DNA of 64,000 nt from Terebella lapidaria (taxonomy: Eukaryota > Annelida > Polychaeta > Terebellida > Terebellidae), in NCBI GenBank assembly GCA_949152475.1, contig OX424567.1, forward strand, positions 20,609,402-20,673,401, written 5' to 3'. The position numbers and the translations under genes are program-made. Below the pieces are notes generated by a model. That model was not told the origin of the DNA, did not search any database, and saw only the letters and a list, made by a program, of their open reading frames with translations. Shown here piece by piece: positions 10,243-22,862 of this stretch (within the stretch, counting starts at the first letter, position 1; the number at the start of each line of letters is the position of its first letter).

Positions 10243-12341
10243 CATTTCCCCACATGACCCTGGCATGTGTCCCCGCTTACCACACCGTACACACATGTGC
10301 ACGGTGTGGTAGCACACCTCCCCTTGTGTCGTCCCCCACATATCTCACACCCCCCTTTCCACCCACAGTTCCTACCTTCATGCCCCCCCCCCCCCAAATA
10401 AAACAAGGCATCCTTCCTCCAGTCCCACCCCCGTCCCACTGTCCTTCCACCACTTCCTTTGACCCTCCCACATGATCTAGGTATTCTTTTAACATACACT
10501 TGAATTGCTGGAAACTAATGTGCACCCCATCCCGTAGCCCCTCCACAAACCTGCCCAACTCCCTGTCATCCCCCCTCGCCATCCATGCCGTTTTTACCCC
10601 CTGCGCCCTCACTGCCCCCTCCATCCTTTCTGCCTCCCATCTCCACCATTCTAAATTTAATCCCACCCTCGGTCCCGGTACCCAAAACACAACCTCCCCA
10701 ACCCAACCCACTACCTTCTTCATGCACTGCCCCAGCCTCTCCATTTTTGCCATCCACCATTCCTGCCTCTCCGCCACGGTTCCCCTAGCCCCCATCATAT
10801 CGTTCCCTCCCACCGTCACCACCAACCAGTCAACCCCTTTAATTTTTCCCCCTTCCTCGTCCACCATGTTTACAACATCTTCAACCCCCCCCCCCCCCAA
10901 ACCATTCGGACTTCCCACCCCTCTTTTGATGCCCACCCCTGTAAGCGCTGGTCCTCCACAACAGCTTTTATATGACTGGAACCAAAAAAATAACCCTTCT
11001 GAGCCCTACCCCTTCTCTTTTTTGCGTACCCCTCTCCCTCATCCCGGAGCTCTGGCCTGCCCGCTCTCTTCTTTGCTCCAGCTACAATCTCCCCCCGGCC
11101 CCCAGGCCCCCCTCCCTGCACTCCAGCTACACCCTCCGCCCACCCCCGGCCCCCCTCCCTGCACCACTGTGTGTCCACCCTCAAGCCTGTCCCCGGTTTG
11201 TGCCCCCCTACCTCCCCTACTACTCTCCCAGTTCCCTCACCCCGTCCTCCATAACCGGCTGTCACGGCCTGAATCCTCCCGCCGTTCTGGGCCCCTTCTG
11301 CTCTCTCACCACGTACATCTCCAGTACTACTAGTACCTACCTTCAACCTCCTTCTCTCTCCCAGCTACTCCTGCCTCCCCTTCCGCCCCCCCCCCCTTCC
11401 TTCAGCTCCTTTAACTCAAATTTCAGGTGTTCCAGCTGTTGTCCCAAGTCCAACACCCTAGCATCTTTCATATTTGCCTCGGCCCACATTTCATCTAACT
11501 GATCATTTATTCCCCTCCCAATATCTCGCTTCATTCTTGTTGTCTCCTCTCCTACTTCTGCAATCTCCCCCATCTCTTCCCTTACCCTATCTGCCCCCGG
11601 TGTCCCTGCTTCTCCCTTAATCTCCCTCAGTTCCCTTTCTAACTCCACCGCCTCGTCCCGCCTCCGCCTCAAAATTTCAAGCTCCCTCAACATAGTTGAA
11701 CCACTCCTGATAATACGACCACAGTAACCCCTAGAAGCCATATTCCCCTCCTCCTCCCCACCCTCAGACTGGTGATCTTCCTCAACTTCCCCGATTGCCG
11801 GTTCAACACCAACGTCAACACCATCCGGCTCAGCACCATCGTCAATATCAACTCCCCCGATTTCCGGCTCAACGCCATCGTCCACAACAACCCCCGCCCT
11901 CGGACCCCCCCCTAGACAGCACCTTCGCAACCCTCTCCAAGCCGTCCTCTAATTTCTCCATCCTCGCCCTCATCCCTGCCTATTCCTGCACCATTATTTC
12001 CAACGCCCTCTGGGTCCCCATGCATTTAGTACACTTGAAAAACTCCCCCTCTTGGTACCCCCGTCCCCATTCAAACATCTATCAATAAACCATCGATCAC
12101 AATTATTACACCCCACCCATTTGCCATTTTTATCATGCTCCCCCTCACCTTTCCCACACCTTGCACACCTACTTTCACACTCAGACATGCTCTCAGTCAC
12201 ACTCTCAGTCACGCTCTGGCTCTCCATGATGCTCTCCATGATGCTGCTGTAAGTGCTGTTTCTCCTGCTGCTCAATTTTTCGAAGTGACGCACATGGCTC
12301 ATCAGATGTACAGCTGAAGTACACTTTGACAGTGTTGCCAT
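10243..12341 (-). pseudogene. LINE ORF1: PHD-like finger, coiled coil, SGNH esterase, CCHC knuckle (frameshifted)
   Basis: The N-terminal piece (12341-11994) contains a Cys-rich finger (CARCGKGEGEHDKNGKWVGC followed by NNCDRWF) resembling a PHD finger. The next piece (11930-11343) is rich in Glu/Arg/Leu and looks like a coiled coil. An SGNH/GDSL-type hydrolase follows: block I-like FGSSHIKAV (in the 11346-10870 frame), then WLVVTVGGNDMM (in the 10936-10277 frame). It ends with a Cys/His-rich knuckle CEICGGRHKGRC. CR1-type ORF1 proteins are known to have this PHD plus esterase layout. The frames join at G-runs at 11905-11912, 11386-11396, 10885-10898 and 10383-10395. Confidence 0.65.
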
Positions 12342-12864
12342 GGGAGATCACATGCTGTACGAGAAAACCCATGCCTGACCAATGGCACTGACCCCCCCCC
12401 CCCCCCCCCAGGAACATTAAACTTTTATCTGTAAGCTGTTAAAGAACGGGCCTCATTACAAGACAGATATAATATACAATATACATAATATACTGTACAT
12501 GTACAGTCACATGTACAGTCACATAACACAGGCGTGTACACTCCTGTACGTGCACATGCACCTGCTTGTATACCATTACAAACTAGGACATACCAGCATA
12601 CCAGGACGCGTGTCTGACCAATGTCCAGATACGAGGACATACTGACCCGCCGTCTGACCCGGGAATGAGGATACGATTCTTTGTGAATAATCGATCACTT
12701 ACCAAGGCGATTTCTCGATACATCCGATTTCTTTACCTCTGCAGTACCTACAATTCTTATATATGATCGCTGATGTCGCAGACCGACCCGTCCTTAAGTA
12801 AAATTTTCCTTCATATTCAGCATAATCAGAAAGATACAACCTGACATCACTGATCCCTCCATTG

Positions 12865-13465
12865 TACTCTGATTTTTCTAACTCGTTTACACCGTTTTTT
12901 GCTGATATTTTTGCGATGCTAAATCGTATCGTGTTATAACTTGGCATAGCTCACCTTGGGACCAAACGGCAATTTTCTGAAAACTTTCAGTCTTCTACTC
13001 GTGAAACTGATAAAGTTAGTAATCTGGTAATCTACTGCAATGATAAATTCCTCCTGAAAACTTTTCGTCTGCATGTCAACAGACATTGTTTATTTTGAGC
13101 GCGTGACGGAACAGTCTATTCGGTTGATTCACGCAGGGAGCGCGGGTTAGGAATGGGACCGTCCCAGCCTGTAATTGGTTCATAATACTGCAGCGCACGC
13201 CCCCATAGTACCTGACTTGAACCTGTCCACTTGAATTACGTAATGAGCTAGGCAATATGGCAGCGCCCTACAGCAGTGAAAATCCTCGCTTAAATTGAAC
13301 TTTTGTGTTTTGAAAGAAACATGTAGCGTTTCGGAAGCCAGGTTTGTGAAAATCTATTGCCGTTTCCATCATAGACATGTAATATTCAGTTAAATAGTTC
13401 GCCTGAGGTAATTTGACTGAAACAAAGGCAAAAAACGGTGTAAACGAGTTAGAAAAATCAGAGTA
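12865..13465. mobile_element. 601-bp element with 36-bp perfect terminal inverted repeats
   Basis: The segment 12865-12900 (starts TACTCTGATTTTTCTAACTC) is exactly the reverse complement of 13430-13465. The interior has no long reading frame. A diverged relative of the left end, continuing into the interior (TTTGCGATGC, CAAACGGCAATTTTCT), occurs at 36548-36690. This is a typical non-autonomous DNA transposon (MITE). The flanks show no clear target duplication. Confidence 0.65.
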
Positions 13466-13534
13466 TAGAAATAATATATGCTGAACATTTTCATGTCACG
13501 GGACAAAAGGCTAATTAATATCTTGAATATATGT

Positions 13535-15302
13535 TGTCCGGTAACCTTTCTTAGCCTTTGGGCTAATTTTTAAAAATATTTATCTTGTATTTTTGAGTAC
13601 AGGAATTGTCTCAAGTCCTATTCAAAACGAATACTGAATCGATTTGGGACAAGAAGAAAAAGGTTTTCTTTGTCGACACGTCGAAAAATTAAAATAGCCG
13701 CCATACGGAGGCCGGAGATTCAAGGGCAAAAAAACTGTTGCATGTCACGAAGAAAAAAATGGCCGCCAATTGTTAAAAATCAAAATTCAAATTCATACCA
13801 GCAATTCAATGGCAACGAAACCCATACACGTGTCATAGGTAAGGGAAATTTTTTTAAACAAAAATCTCAAAACTAACCTGACAGCTTTCAAGAAAATGAC
13901 CGCCAAAGTCCGAAAAATGGCCGTTTTTCGTATAAAATGGCCCCCATTTTGAAAAAAGGCGATAATAATAATAAAAAACTTTGCTCTTGAAATATTTTAG
14001 GCATTTTTGGGCCAAATTTGAGAAAGATTTGATCAAAAACTTGAAAGATAACAAAAAGTTGACGAGGACGGACGGACGCCGGTCAACATGGCATCGCTAA
14101 AGCTCCGATGCCTTTCGGCATAGCGGAGTTAAAAACATGAAAGATTATCACCTTGTGCATATATGTATCTTTTCCCTGAAAACGATTCGCCAAATACTCA
14201 ATTGTGCTCTAAACCATTATTGGATTGACGTGTTTTTAGGCTACCGAACCTTTGGTCCGATAACCTATTGGCATGGCGTTGCGTCCGCCGTCCATCCGTC
14301 GTTAACATTTTCATCTTTAAAGTTTACGATCGAATCTTTCTGAAATTTTGCACAAAAATGCCTAAAAATATTTTGAGAAGGAGGTATTTTTTGGTTTTAT
14401 GATTTTCGAATTTTTTTCAAAATGGCGGCCGTTTTTTTTTGAAAAAAACGCTCAAACTTTGGACTTTGACGGCCATTTTCTCAAAATCTGTCTGATCAGT
14501 TCTGAGTTTTTGGTTTCAAAAGATTCCCCTCATATACCTCTGTGATATGTATAAGTTTGGTTGCCCTTGAATCGCCGGTCTCAGTGTGGCGGCCAATTTG
14601 AATTTTTTGCAGGTCGACGAAAAAAATTTTTTCGCCCCAAATCGCATTACTATCCATTTTGGGCCATGTCTAGGGTAAACCCTTTGAAATTTTTTTTGGA
14701 CTTTTCGGCATTTTCTTCTTCATAATGGGAGCTGTCAGGGCTGTACTCATAGAACGCTTGAAGATACAGCTTAGAAATTGGCACTTTCAAATGGGAAGTC
14801 ATATATGGCGACTTGTGTGGTGACCTTGAATTTGACCTTCGATGACCTTGAAAGGACAAAACAGCCATTTTGGGGTCAAAAAATGCCCAGATTTGCCTCT
14901 ATAGATGAAATGCTTGCAGATAGAGCTCATGTTTGCATTATGAACATATATAGGAAGACATATATAGCACAACTAATGATGACTTTGAACTTGACATCAG
15001 ATGACCTTGAGTGCCAACTGTCTGACTCGGAATGTGTAACTTGACCTGAGCGGCCTAAACGATTCCACCCAGATATATCTTTGTATTATGAACATATAGA
15101 ATATCAAATGCCGCACACATACATGTAATGGTGACATCGAAGTTCACACGGATGACCTTGATTGGTAAATCTCAAGGTCATATGTTCACACTGCGAACCT
15201 TGATTGGTAAATCTCAAGGTCTGTTACCTGCCAATGCTGCCATGGCCAAACCAAAATTGTCCGGTAACCTATCTTAGCCTTTGGGCTAATTTTTTTTTTT
15301 TT
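13535..15302. repeat. Copies of the AGGTTACCGGACC interspersed repeat family
   Basis: A copy runs from about 14234 (TTTTTAGGCTACCGAACC) to 15302, ending TCCGGTAACCTATCTTAGCC followed by TTTGGGCTAATTTTT. A tail fragment lies at 13536-13580. At 13660-14125 a related interior in the opposite orientation ends in a different foldback (GCTCCGATGCCTTTCGGCAT). Shared interior marks are Lys/Phe-like A/T runs around AAAATGGCGGCC, GTCCGTCC runs and AATTTTGCACAAAAATGCCT. No coding capacity is visible. Confidence 0.6.
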
Positions 15303-15901
15303 ACACCAATCAACAAATTCAAATATTATGAATGTATTATCCCCTTCAACTCAGCTCCCTACTATTAGGAGAAACAAATCGTGGTACGTTATTAAATTGA
15401 AATGATGAATATTGAGAAGGGAATATTGGAATGGGATGTGTCTCAAATAATGTGAAGTGAGCTATCTTTTTTGCTGTATCCTTATTCGAGTGAGTACGGT
15501 TCTAATGTGTATATTTGTTATTTCGAAACTGTACATTTATGAATTTCCTTATAACGGAGTTATTCAGATTTCGCAATGTGGCGATGGAGTGAAAATCAAA
15601 ACATATGTTGTTATTTTCGTGATTGGAAGCACTGACTGATACTGTTTGCATAAATAGTTGTAAGACATGTACTCCCCAGATCATCAGACTTTTTCGAACT
15701 CAGAATAATTAGCATATCGTGTAAGGATCCCCCCCCCCCCCTCACTAGTGACTAGGCTAATGATTGTACTTCCCATTATCTGTCATATTTATTGTCTAAT
15801 GTAATGAGAGAATACATATGACATAGGCTAGTCATGCATTGCATATAATGTAAATATACTTACAGCCCATAAAATTATGTTTCAGATTTTAGCTGATCAC
15901 G

Positions 15902-18900
15902 ATGAATGCGGATGATCTACCCATTGACATACATTATAATAAATTATTAGGTGAGATATAAGCCAAGCGTCCTAAATAGGTCTAGATCTAGGACATCTGT
16001 ATTGATAAATTTAAAGTTATGATCATAACTTTAAATTTAATTCATCGAGTTAGAGTACCATATCATATTTATTTTTTTGATTCCATACAGCAATATGAAA
16101 ATAATAGAATCAACAAACTACTTTAATATCAATTATACGAAATGTCTAAGTCATGTCTAATGAATGTCTAATGAAAAGTATGTTGCTTGTTATCAACTCC
16201 AGACTGGTTGATAAATCGCCGTCACTGTCAGCAACAATGGCAAGCTTCGGCTCTCGACATTCGACAGAAAATCAACGCTGCTATTCAGGACATGCCACCT
16301 GTGGACGAAATCACACAATTGCTACAGGGAACATGTACTTACTTTAACTTGAATTGAAATTGTGTGTGTCATATTTGTTTACTAAATTTTACAAGGTCAC
16401 TTCAAATTAGGAGTAAGACCTATTTCTTACTCCGGTGCATTTGCAGCTTGAACAGTGATCAGTGATTTTTTCCTCCTTAGATATAAACTACTTCCACTGT
16501 TTAAAGATTGTGGAACTTTTGAAAGCTACTGAAGATGGAAGCAAGAATTTGTTTGGTCGATATTCTTCACAAAGAATGAAGGTACTTAAATATTAGTATT
16601 AAGTTTTGGTTGTTTAATTCCACTTTTTCTTATGTATTGCCCATTTTTATAGTCAATGAATTTCATGGTTAAAAAAATTTTGATTCCATGTATATATTGT
16701 ATATATTTGACCTACAATATATGATTAATTTGATACAGGACTGGATTGAAATAGTCAGCCTGTATTGTAAAGATGGAGTGTACTTGGGTATGTATGCATC
16801 TCATCGAAAACATAAAAAAAAATGTTTTTAGGTTACCGGACCTATGGTCCGATAACCTATTGCCGTCACGTTGCGTCCGTCGTCCGTCCGTCGTCCGTCC
16901 ACAGCTGTATCTTTAAAGTTTACAGGCGGATTTTTCTGAAATTTTGCACAAAAATGCCTAAGAATATTTCAAGAGGGTTTTTTTTTTTAGTTTTTTGATT
17001 TTCGCATTTTTCTCAAAATGGCGGCCATTTTTGACGAAAAATGGCCAATTTTGGACTTTGGCGGCCATTTTCTCAAAAACTGTCTGATCAGTTTTGAGAT
17101 TTTTGTTTCAAAAGATTCCCCTTATGTACCTTCATGATGTGTATAAGTTTTGTTGCCCTTGAATCGCCGGTCTCCGTGTGGCGGCCATTTTGAATTTTTG
17201 ACGGGTCGGCGAAAAAAATTTTTTTTGCCCCAAATCGCGTTACTATCCATTTCGGGCCATTTCTAGGCAAAAAAAAATTTTTCACCCTTTGAAAAAAATT
17301 TTGGACTTAGAAAATTTTCGGCACCTTTTTCCTTCATAATGGGAGCTGCCCGGACTGTACTCATAGAACGCTTAAAGATAGAGCTTAGATATTGGCACTT
17401 TCAAATGGGAAGTCATATATGGCGACTTGTGTGGTGACCTTGAATTTGACCTTGGATGACCTTGAAAGGTCAAAATAGCCATTTTTGGGTCGAAAAATGC
17501 CCAAATTTGCAGCTTTTCTGTCTTTTCTCGAAAACTGTCTGATCAGTTTTGAGATTTTCATTTTCAGAAGATTCCCCTTATGTACCTTTATGATGTGTAT
17601 AAGTTTTGTTGCCCTTGAATCGCTGGTCTCCGTGTGGCGGCCATTTTGAATTTTTGACGGGTCGACGAAAAAAATTTTTTTTGCCCCAAATTGCGTTACT
17701 ATCCATTTTGGGCCATTTCTAGGCAAAAAAAATTATTTCACCCTTTGAAAAAAATTTGGGACTTGGAAAATTTTCGGCACTTTTTTCCTTCATAATGGGA
17801 GCTGCCTAGACTGTACTCATAGAATGCTTGAAGATAGAGCTTAGAAATTAGCACTTTCAAATGGGAAGTCATATATGAAGACTTGTGTGGTGACCTTGAA
17901 TTTGACCTTGGATGACCTTGAAATGTCAAAACAGCCATTTTTGAGTCGAAAAATGCCCAAATTTGCACCTTGTTTGTCTTTAATCGAAAACTGTCTGATC
18001 ACTTTTGAGATTTTTATTTCAAAACATAGTAATTGGGGTTTTTGACATGATGTGTATAAATATGTATATAGTGTATAAAGTGCCTTGAATTGCTCAAAAG
18101 GCTAGAAATTTAGGCTGAATAGGCCCCAAATTTAATTTTTGGTCGTTTCCTTCAAATTTATCTGATCAGTTTTGAGATTTTTGTTATAAAACATGCTAAT
18201 TGGGGTCCCTGACATTGTGTATAAAGATGGAGTGCTTTGAATTGCTTAAAAGGCCCCTTGAGTGTTTAAATTGGCCTCTACAGCCAAAAAATTTTTGTAG
18301 GTATAGCTGGAATTGGAAGTCATATACATGTATACCACATATATATGTGGCTTTTTTGGGTGACGTTGAACTTGACGTCAGATGACATTGAGTGCTATAT
18401 CTCAGTGTCACGTCCAACAAGAAATGTGTAAATTTCGTTTATAGACAAAAGACTTGTAGATAGACCTTGTATTTGTATTTTGAACATACATGAATACAAG
18501 GTTATATGCTGCACACTTAATGATGACATTGAAGTTCACGAAGATGATTGGTTTATCTTAACGTCATATCTCACCTGTCCTGTTTCAACTAAAGTTGTCG
18601 GTAACCTATCTTAGCCCTTGGGCTAATTTTTCAATGAAAGGTATACAAAATGATACACCTTTTTATTCCACTAAAATTTGTTGTAAACAAGAATTTTTTT
18701 TTATTTTTATAAGCGGAAGCTGCACAGTTGTTGACCAGGAATGTGAATTACGAGATTGCGTCATTGAAACGTCAGATTGCAAAATGTCAACAATCGCAAA
18801 ATGTGAGTTTTCTGAACACAACACTTCGATGGAAACTGGATATTAATTATATGAAAAGCATATTAACAGTAGTTTATATATATGGCAAACCCTTGATTAT

Positions 18901-21653
18901 GAACAAGTATCTTTTATGATATCTTTCAGGATTGTACAAGAAAGGAAGGGGAGTATGCTAGCAACTCAGCAGAACTAAAAGAGAAATATCACATGTCCTG
19001 TCGGCAGATTGGGATACAGGTGACTCATATGAATATATTACTGCTCAAATCAGGGAAAATTGGTAGTTTTTGTCCTGTCTATAACCTGTGTATCCTAAGT
19101 GCGTGAAAAATTCATTCTTTTGCAGGGGAATAAAGTCAAAACGGAACTGTTCGCACTGGTTAAGGACATGCCGACAACTTACCAGAAAATAGAGAAACAA
19201 ACAAAAAACTTGAAGGATGCTTGTGACTATTACAATACCTTCGTAGCTTTCATGCTTTCAAAGTGAGTTGATAACTTATAATTTGTTTTAGGCTAAACTG
19301 TGGAATTATTCTGATGAAATCATCTGGTTATCAAAGCACAATACCTAGATTAGTATAGATTTCGAGGAAAGTGTCCAGCATTTCAGTTTCTGCCCAGGTC
19401 TGTAGACTGTGTTCCATTGCTGCGGTACCTCATAGAACGAGGTAACACTACAACTTATGAGTGGAAGCGAGGGACATCACCGACTAGGGTAGAGGAGGTC
19501 ACACTCGACTATAGAGACACAGAGGAACAGGCGCCCGGTGATGCTGAACAGGGAGAGGTCCGCTGTGCAGGACAGTTGGTCCTTTTTTAGTCAGCAACTC
19601 TAGTTGACACTTTGTTCATTTATGATTTATGGTTATCAAGATATATACTTAAAAAAACATGTTTTTCATCATATTTCTATGTATTGTTTGAAAATCAACT
19701 CTGGAATCTGGATACCAGTTCATAATGATATTTGTATACTGAACTAAGATGGAAATACTCCATGTCAAAATGCTTTTATTCTAGACCTGGTCATATATAG
19801 TTTTGTTCACGTTATTTTAGTGAATTAACGACAGTGATTCAGTCTAATAATGATTTAGAGTAATGAGGTACTCTATTTTTTATTATAGATAGACTGGGGA
19901 GACCTGGACACGGGTGCTGATATCGACTATGGCATTTCCATGGATGATCCCAGTGCGGCAGATGTACGTTGAAGTTCTTATCTCAGTTTGAGACATGTAT
20001 ATCATCAATAATAATCAGGAAGTTGGTCTCATTCTCAATATCGGAAGAACCTACGCATAAATTCGAGTGTTAATCATGATAATATATATTTGTTGTGGAA
20101 GACATATATATTTAATTGCAAATGTAGGAACACATGCTGTGCAGATATTTAAAATATTCTCTACCGTTATACTCAACTGTCATATATTGAAGAATTCATC
20201 TGATTTTCTCTGGTACAGGTCGGTGCAGAGGGGGTGACAGCAGAAGGAGGAATAGACTGGGGTGCTGATGGAACAGCCACCGATATCTCTATAGAAGTTG
20301 TCGACGACAGCTTGACTGATATTGCCTCTAGCACAGGTCGATATTTTCGAAACATACTGATGACAATACTTAGTGATTTTGTGCCAAATTTCAGAGGATT
20401 TATGTGTGATGAATTTGATATATGAATAATATATGGAAGTTAATCTCACAGATGATGGTGTGGCTCGTGGTTCTGATGCTCTGACCATCTTAGACAATCC
20501 AGAGACCAGAAGTATCTTTATCAACGAGCTCTTGGAGGTGTGTGTTCTGTGTTATTGCATCAAAATTTGTAAATTTTTCATCCGTTCGGGTTTTCATCGA
20601 GATATTACCTGGTAACAACTAATACTTACAATATGTATTTAGTTTACAGTTGCCAGAAATGTTCATAAGTTCAAAGTATTCCGATAGTTTTACATTCTGT
20701 TTGAAATGAATGTTTGAGGAGAAAGTTTTACCTGAAACTTCAAACATCATGTTGTGATATTGTAATATATTACCGGTAAGTGTGTTCACCAATATTTTAT
20801 TTTGCACTGTTCCAGTTGCAAGCATTCCTTCGTCAAAGACAGTCAGAGATGTCGGATGACTCTAGTGTCGTGTCTGGAGACCAGTTTACCACCGCCCCGG
20901 TCAGCATGCAGCTAGACGTCGGCACCGTGACGGACATGCTCGGCAAGGTCACGCCGATAGTCGACGATCTCACGTCCAAAAAGATGCAGGATTTGTTTCT
21001 TATTAGAAGTTCTCCAAGGTATGTTGTGTTTGATATGTATGTTTTGAACGAAAACAATTATCTGTTGAATTTACCACTGGTAACTTCAATGATTTGAACT
21101 CACCAATGCTATGGAAACAGAAATTATATTCACAAATAGTATTTAACTGTCCCAGTTGCTAACTATTGACACAATGTATGGCAATATCTGTGAAACAACG
21201 AAAGATATCTTGTTGCTTGGCAGATATGTGGACCGGATGGCCGAATCCCTGAGGAAAACTCTGCAGGCATCCGAGAAGATGATGTCTCTGTCTCGGCTGA
21301 TGGTCACTCGGCGGCAGGAAGCGATACAGGAAGAGCGCGACACTCGGCCAAAACTCGAACTCATCAGGCAACGCACGAAGGAGCTACAAAAACAGGTCTG
21401 TCTGTTGAAACTTTCAAAAATGTGCGAGCAGATTTTTTGGGCCTTATCTACATTTGTTTCAATGTTGTAGATACATGTCAATGTTCCATTGAAATGTCTT
21501 TGGTAAATTGGATGCCAATAATTATAAATAAATCACATAATTCCCGGGGATAATAAGTTGCACACATCTTTTGTTTTCCAGATTGAGGAAGAGATTTCCA
21601 AGAAATACAAGAACAGACGAGTCAACATCATGGGGGAGATTAACACTATATAG
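15902..21653 (+). CDS. CDK5RAP3: CDK5RAP3 (UFMylation adaptor), 14 coding exons
   Basis: CDK5RAP3 works with the UFL1-DDRGK1 ligase in UFM1 conjugation at the ER/ribosome and in ER-phagy. Coding exons: 15902-15950, 16203-16334, 16481-16581, 16739-16787, 18714-18802, 18930-19019, 19126-19262, 19398-19557, 19889-19963, 20219-20336, 20452-20537, 20816-21018, 21224-21395, 21582-21653. Junctions are GT-AG and phases agree, giving 510 aa, close to the usual ~506. Recognisable stretches are MNADDLPIDIHYNKLLDW, YINYFHCLKIVELLKATEDG, TRNVNYEIASLKRQIAKCQQ and the C-terminal KELQKQIEEEISKKY. The IDWG motifs (short UFM1/ATG8-binding motifs) are IDWG at 270, IDYG at 281 and IDWG at 306; the middle one has Tyr for Trp. 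The exon 8 donor (GTCCGC) is weak. The gene converges on BZW. Confidence 0.93.
16825..18632 (+). repeat. AGGTTACCGGACC-family element inside CDK5RAP3 intron 4
   Basis: Begins TTTTTAGGTTACCGGACC with TATGGTCCGATAACC, followed by a GTCCGTCC-rich block, and ends GGTAACCTATCTTAGCCC, then GGGCTAATTTTT. It fills most of the 1.9-kb intron 16788-18713. Internally a ~455-bp unit is tandemly repeated: CTGTCTGATCA-TTTTGAGATTTT recurs near 17081, 17536 and 17991, with a diverged copy near 18158. It lies in the same orientation as the host gene. Confidence 0.7.
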
Positions 21654-21725
21654 CATTGTATAGAATTTCTCTGATTTTCGACTACTTGAAATATATTCCC
21701 AACAGACCCTGACGTAAACACTTGG

Positions 21726-21731
21726 AATAAA
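21726..21731 (+). terminator. Poly(A) signal of CDK5RAP3
   Basis: AATAAA, 73 bases after the stop codon at 21651-21653, followed by a T/G-rich stretch (TATTCTTGTTCATTGTA). Confidence 0.6.
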
Positions 21732-21759
21732 AAATATTTCAATTATTCTTGTTCATTGT

Positions 21760-22850
21760 ATATTATTAGTGGAATGTTCGTTCATGTATGCATGTTTACA
21801 CAAATTTAATCAATTGTAATGGGTGATAATTGTGAAGGAAAAATGCTTGAAATTTAAATAGTATTAATTTATTCGAGACATGTATGTATGAAAGAAAATA
21901 TGGAAAAATGTTTGTCGATATATGAATAAATCAAATGTATGCATGTGCCTTTGTGATTATGTTTGGTAGATATCCAATGTACAGCTCACTTCTAGGTCAC
22001 TATGTCATTTTATGTGGTCCGATAGCTTAATTTTAACCCGATACCTTACATTGTATAACTTGTCAAATGCAGGCAAAATTATTGAAGATTGAACTTCGGT
22101 TTGCATTTGAGCAAGTAGTAGACTTTGTGTTGGATATAAAATTGAGGTCGTACTTGGTTGCGGGGACAAAACGAGCAAGGAGCTTTCGATGTGTCGTGAC
22201 CTCACATGACCCGGATCTTGTTTATGGACAGTGGATAGATTCCACCGCTGTCCTACGGAACCAATCCATGTCCTGATGCAGTAGACACCTAGTCGAGTGA
22301 CCATAGCCGAGACAAAGATTTGTGCACAAGAGGAAGTCTTGGCGAATTTCGTTTACTGACTTCGATTTCGAATAATCCTGCTACGGAAGGCCGATGGGGA
22401 CATGAAAACTGGGATTTGAAAATACATGTAGTGATTTTAGGAATGGAATGCTGGTAATTTAGGTCCCAAGTGGCATAACTTTTACAATTCAATGATCCTT
22501 GAATCGACCTTCGATTACCTATAATTCAAACGTACATGGGAGCTGAAAGCACTACACTTGAACAGAGCTGTAGTCTATTGTACTCGAACCATGCTGTGCC
22601 AATTGGGATAGATCATTCCAAGTTATGATCCGTGTTGGACTAATTGTGCATTTATGATCTTGTGGATATTGGTACGATCGGTATAGTACTGTATTAGGAG
22701 CATGAAGAGAATATGAACGGTTTGTTGACCTTGAAAATGACCCGACCCTGTGAGTGCCCAGTAGCAATTGAGCCCCATGGGCTACGTTCACAGAATTACA
22801 GTACCATGTATATCGTATTCACACAACTGAATATCGATAAAAGACGCCAG
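21760..22850. other. Intergenic region between two convergent genes
   Basis: No coding region, RNA gene or repeat recognised. It separates the 3' ends of CDK5RAP3 and BZW. Confidence 0.5.
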
Positions 22851-22856
22851 TAAAAT

Positions 22857-22862
22857 TTATTT
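22857..22862 (-). terminator. Candidate distal poly(A) signal of BZW
   Basis: AATAAA on the minus strand, about 0.7 kb after the stop codon. The intervening sequence is AT-rich and without reading frames, consistent with a 3' UTR. Closer A/T-rich hexamers could also serve. Confidence 0.35.

Larger units (their letters stand above)
5566..12420 (-). mobile_element. CR1/L2-like non-LTR retrotransposon (LINE), about 6.9 kb
   Basis: Minus-strand order is ORF1 (PHD-like finger, coiled coil, SGNH/GDSL-type esterase, CCHC knuckle), ORF2 (APE endonuclease, reverse transcriptase, C-terminal CCHC) and a 3' UTR ending in a short tandem tail, ACCAT repeated four to five times, at 5567-5590. An ORF1 with PHD and esterase domains and a microsatellite 3' tail are known for CR1-clade LINEs. 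The element holds a dozen G-runs of 8-18 bases (coding strand), many of them at frame breaks. The 5' end near 12420, next to an 18-base run, is an estimate. Confidence 0.8.

Noticed and set aside
10500..11333. Long plus-strand Pro/Ser-rich frame
   Set aside because: It is the complement of the LINE ORF1 (Gly/Glu/Arg-rich on the minus strand); Pro-rich antisense frames are expected opposite G-rich coding DNA.
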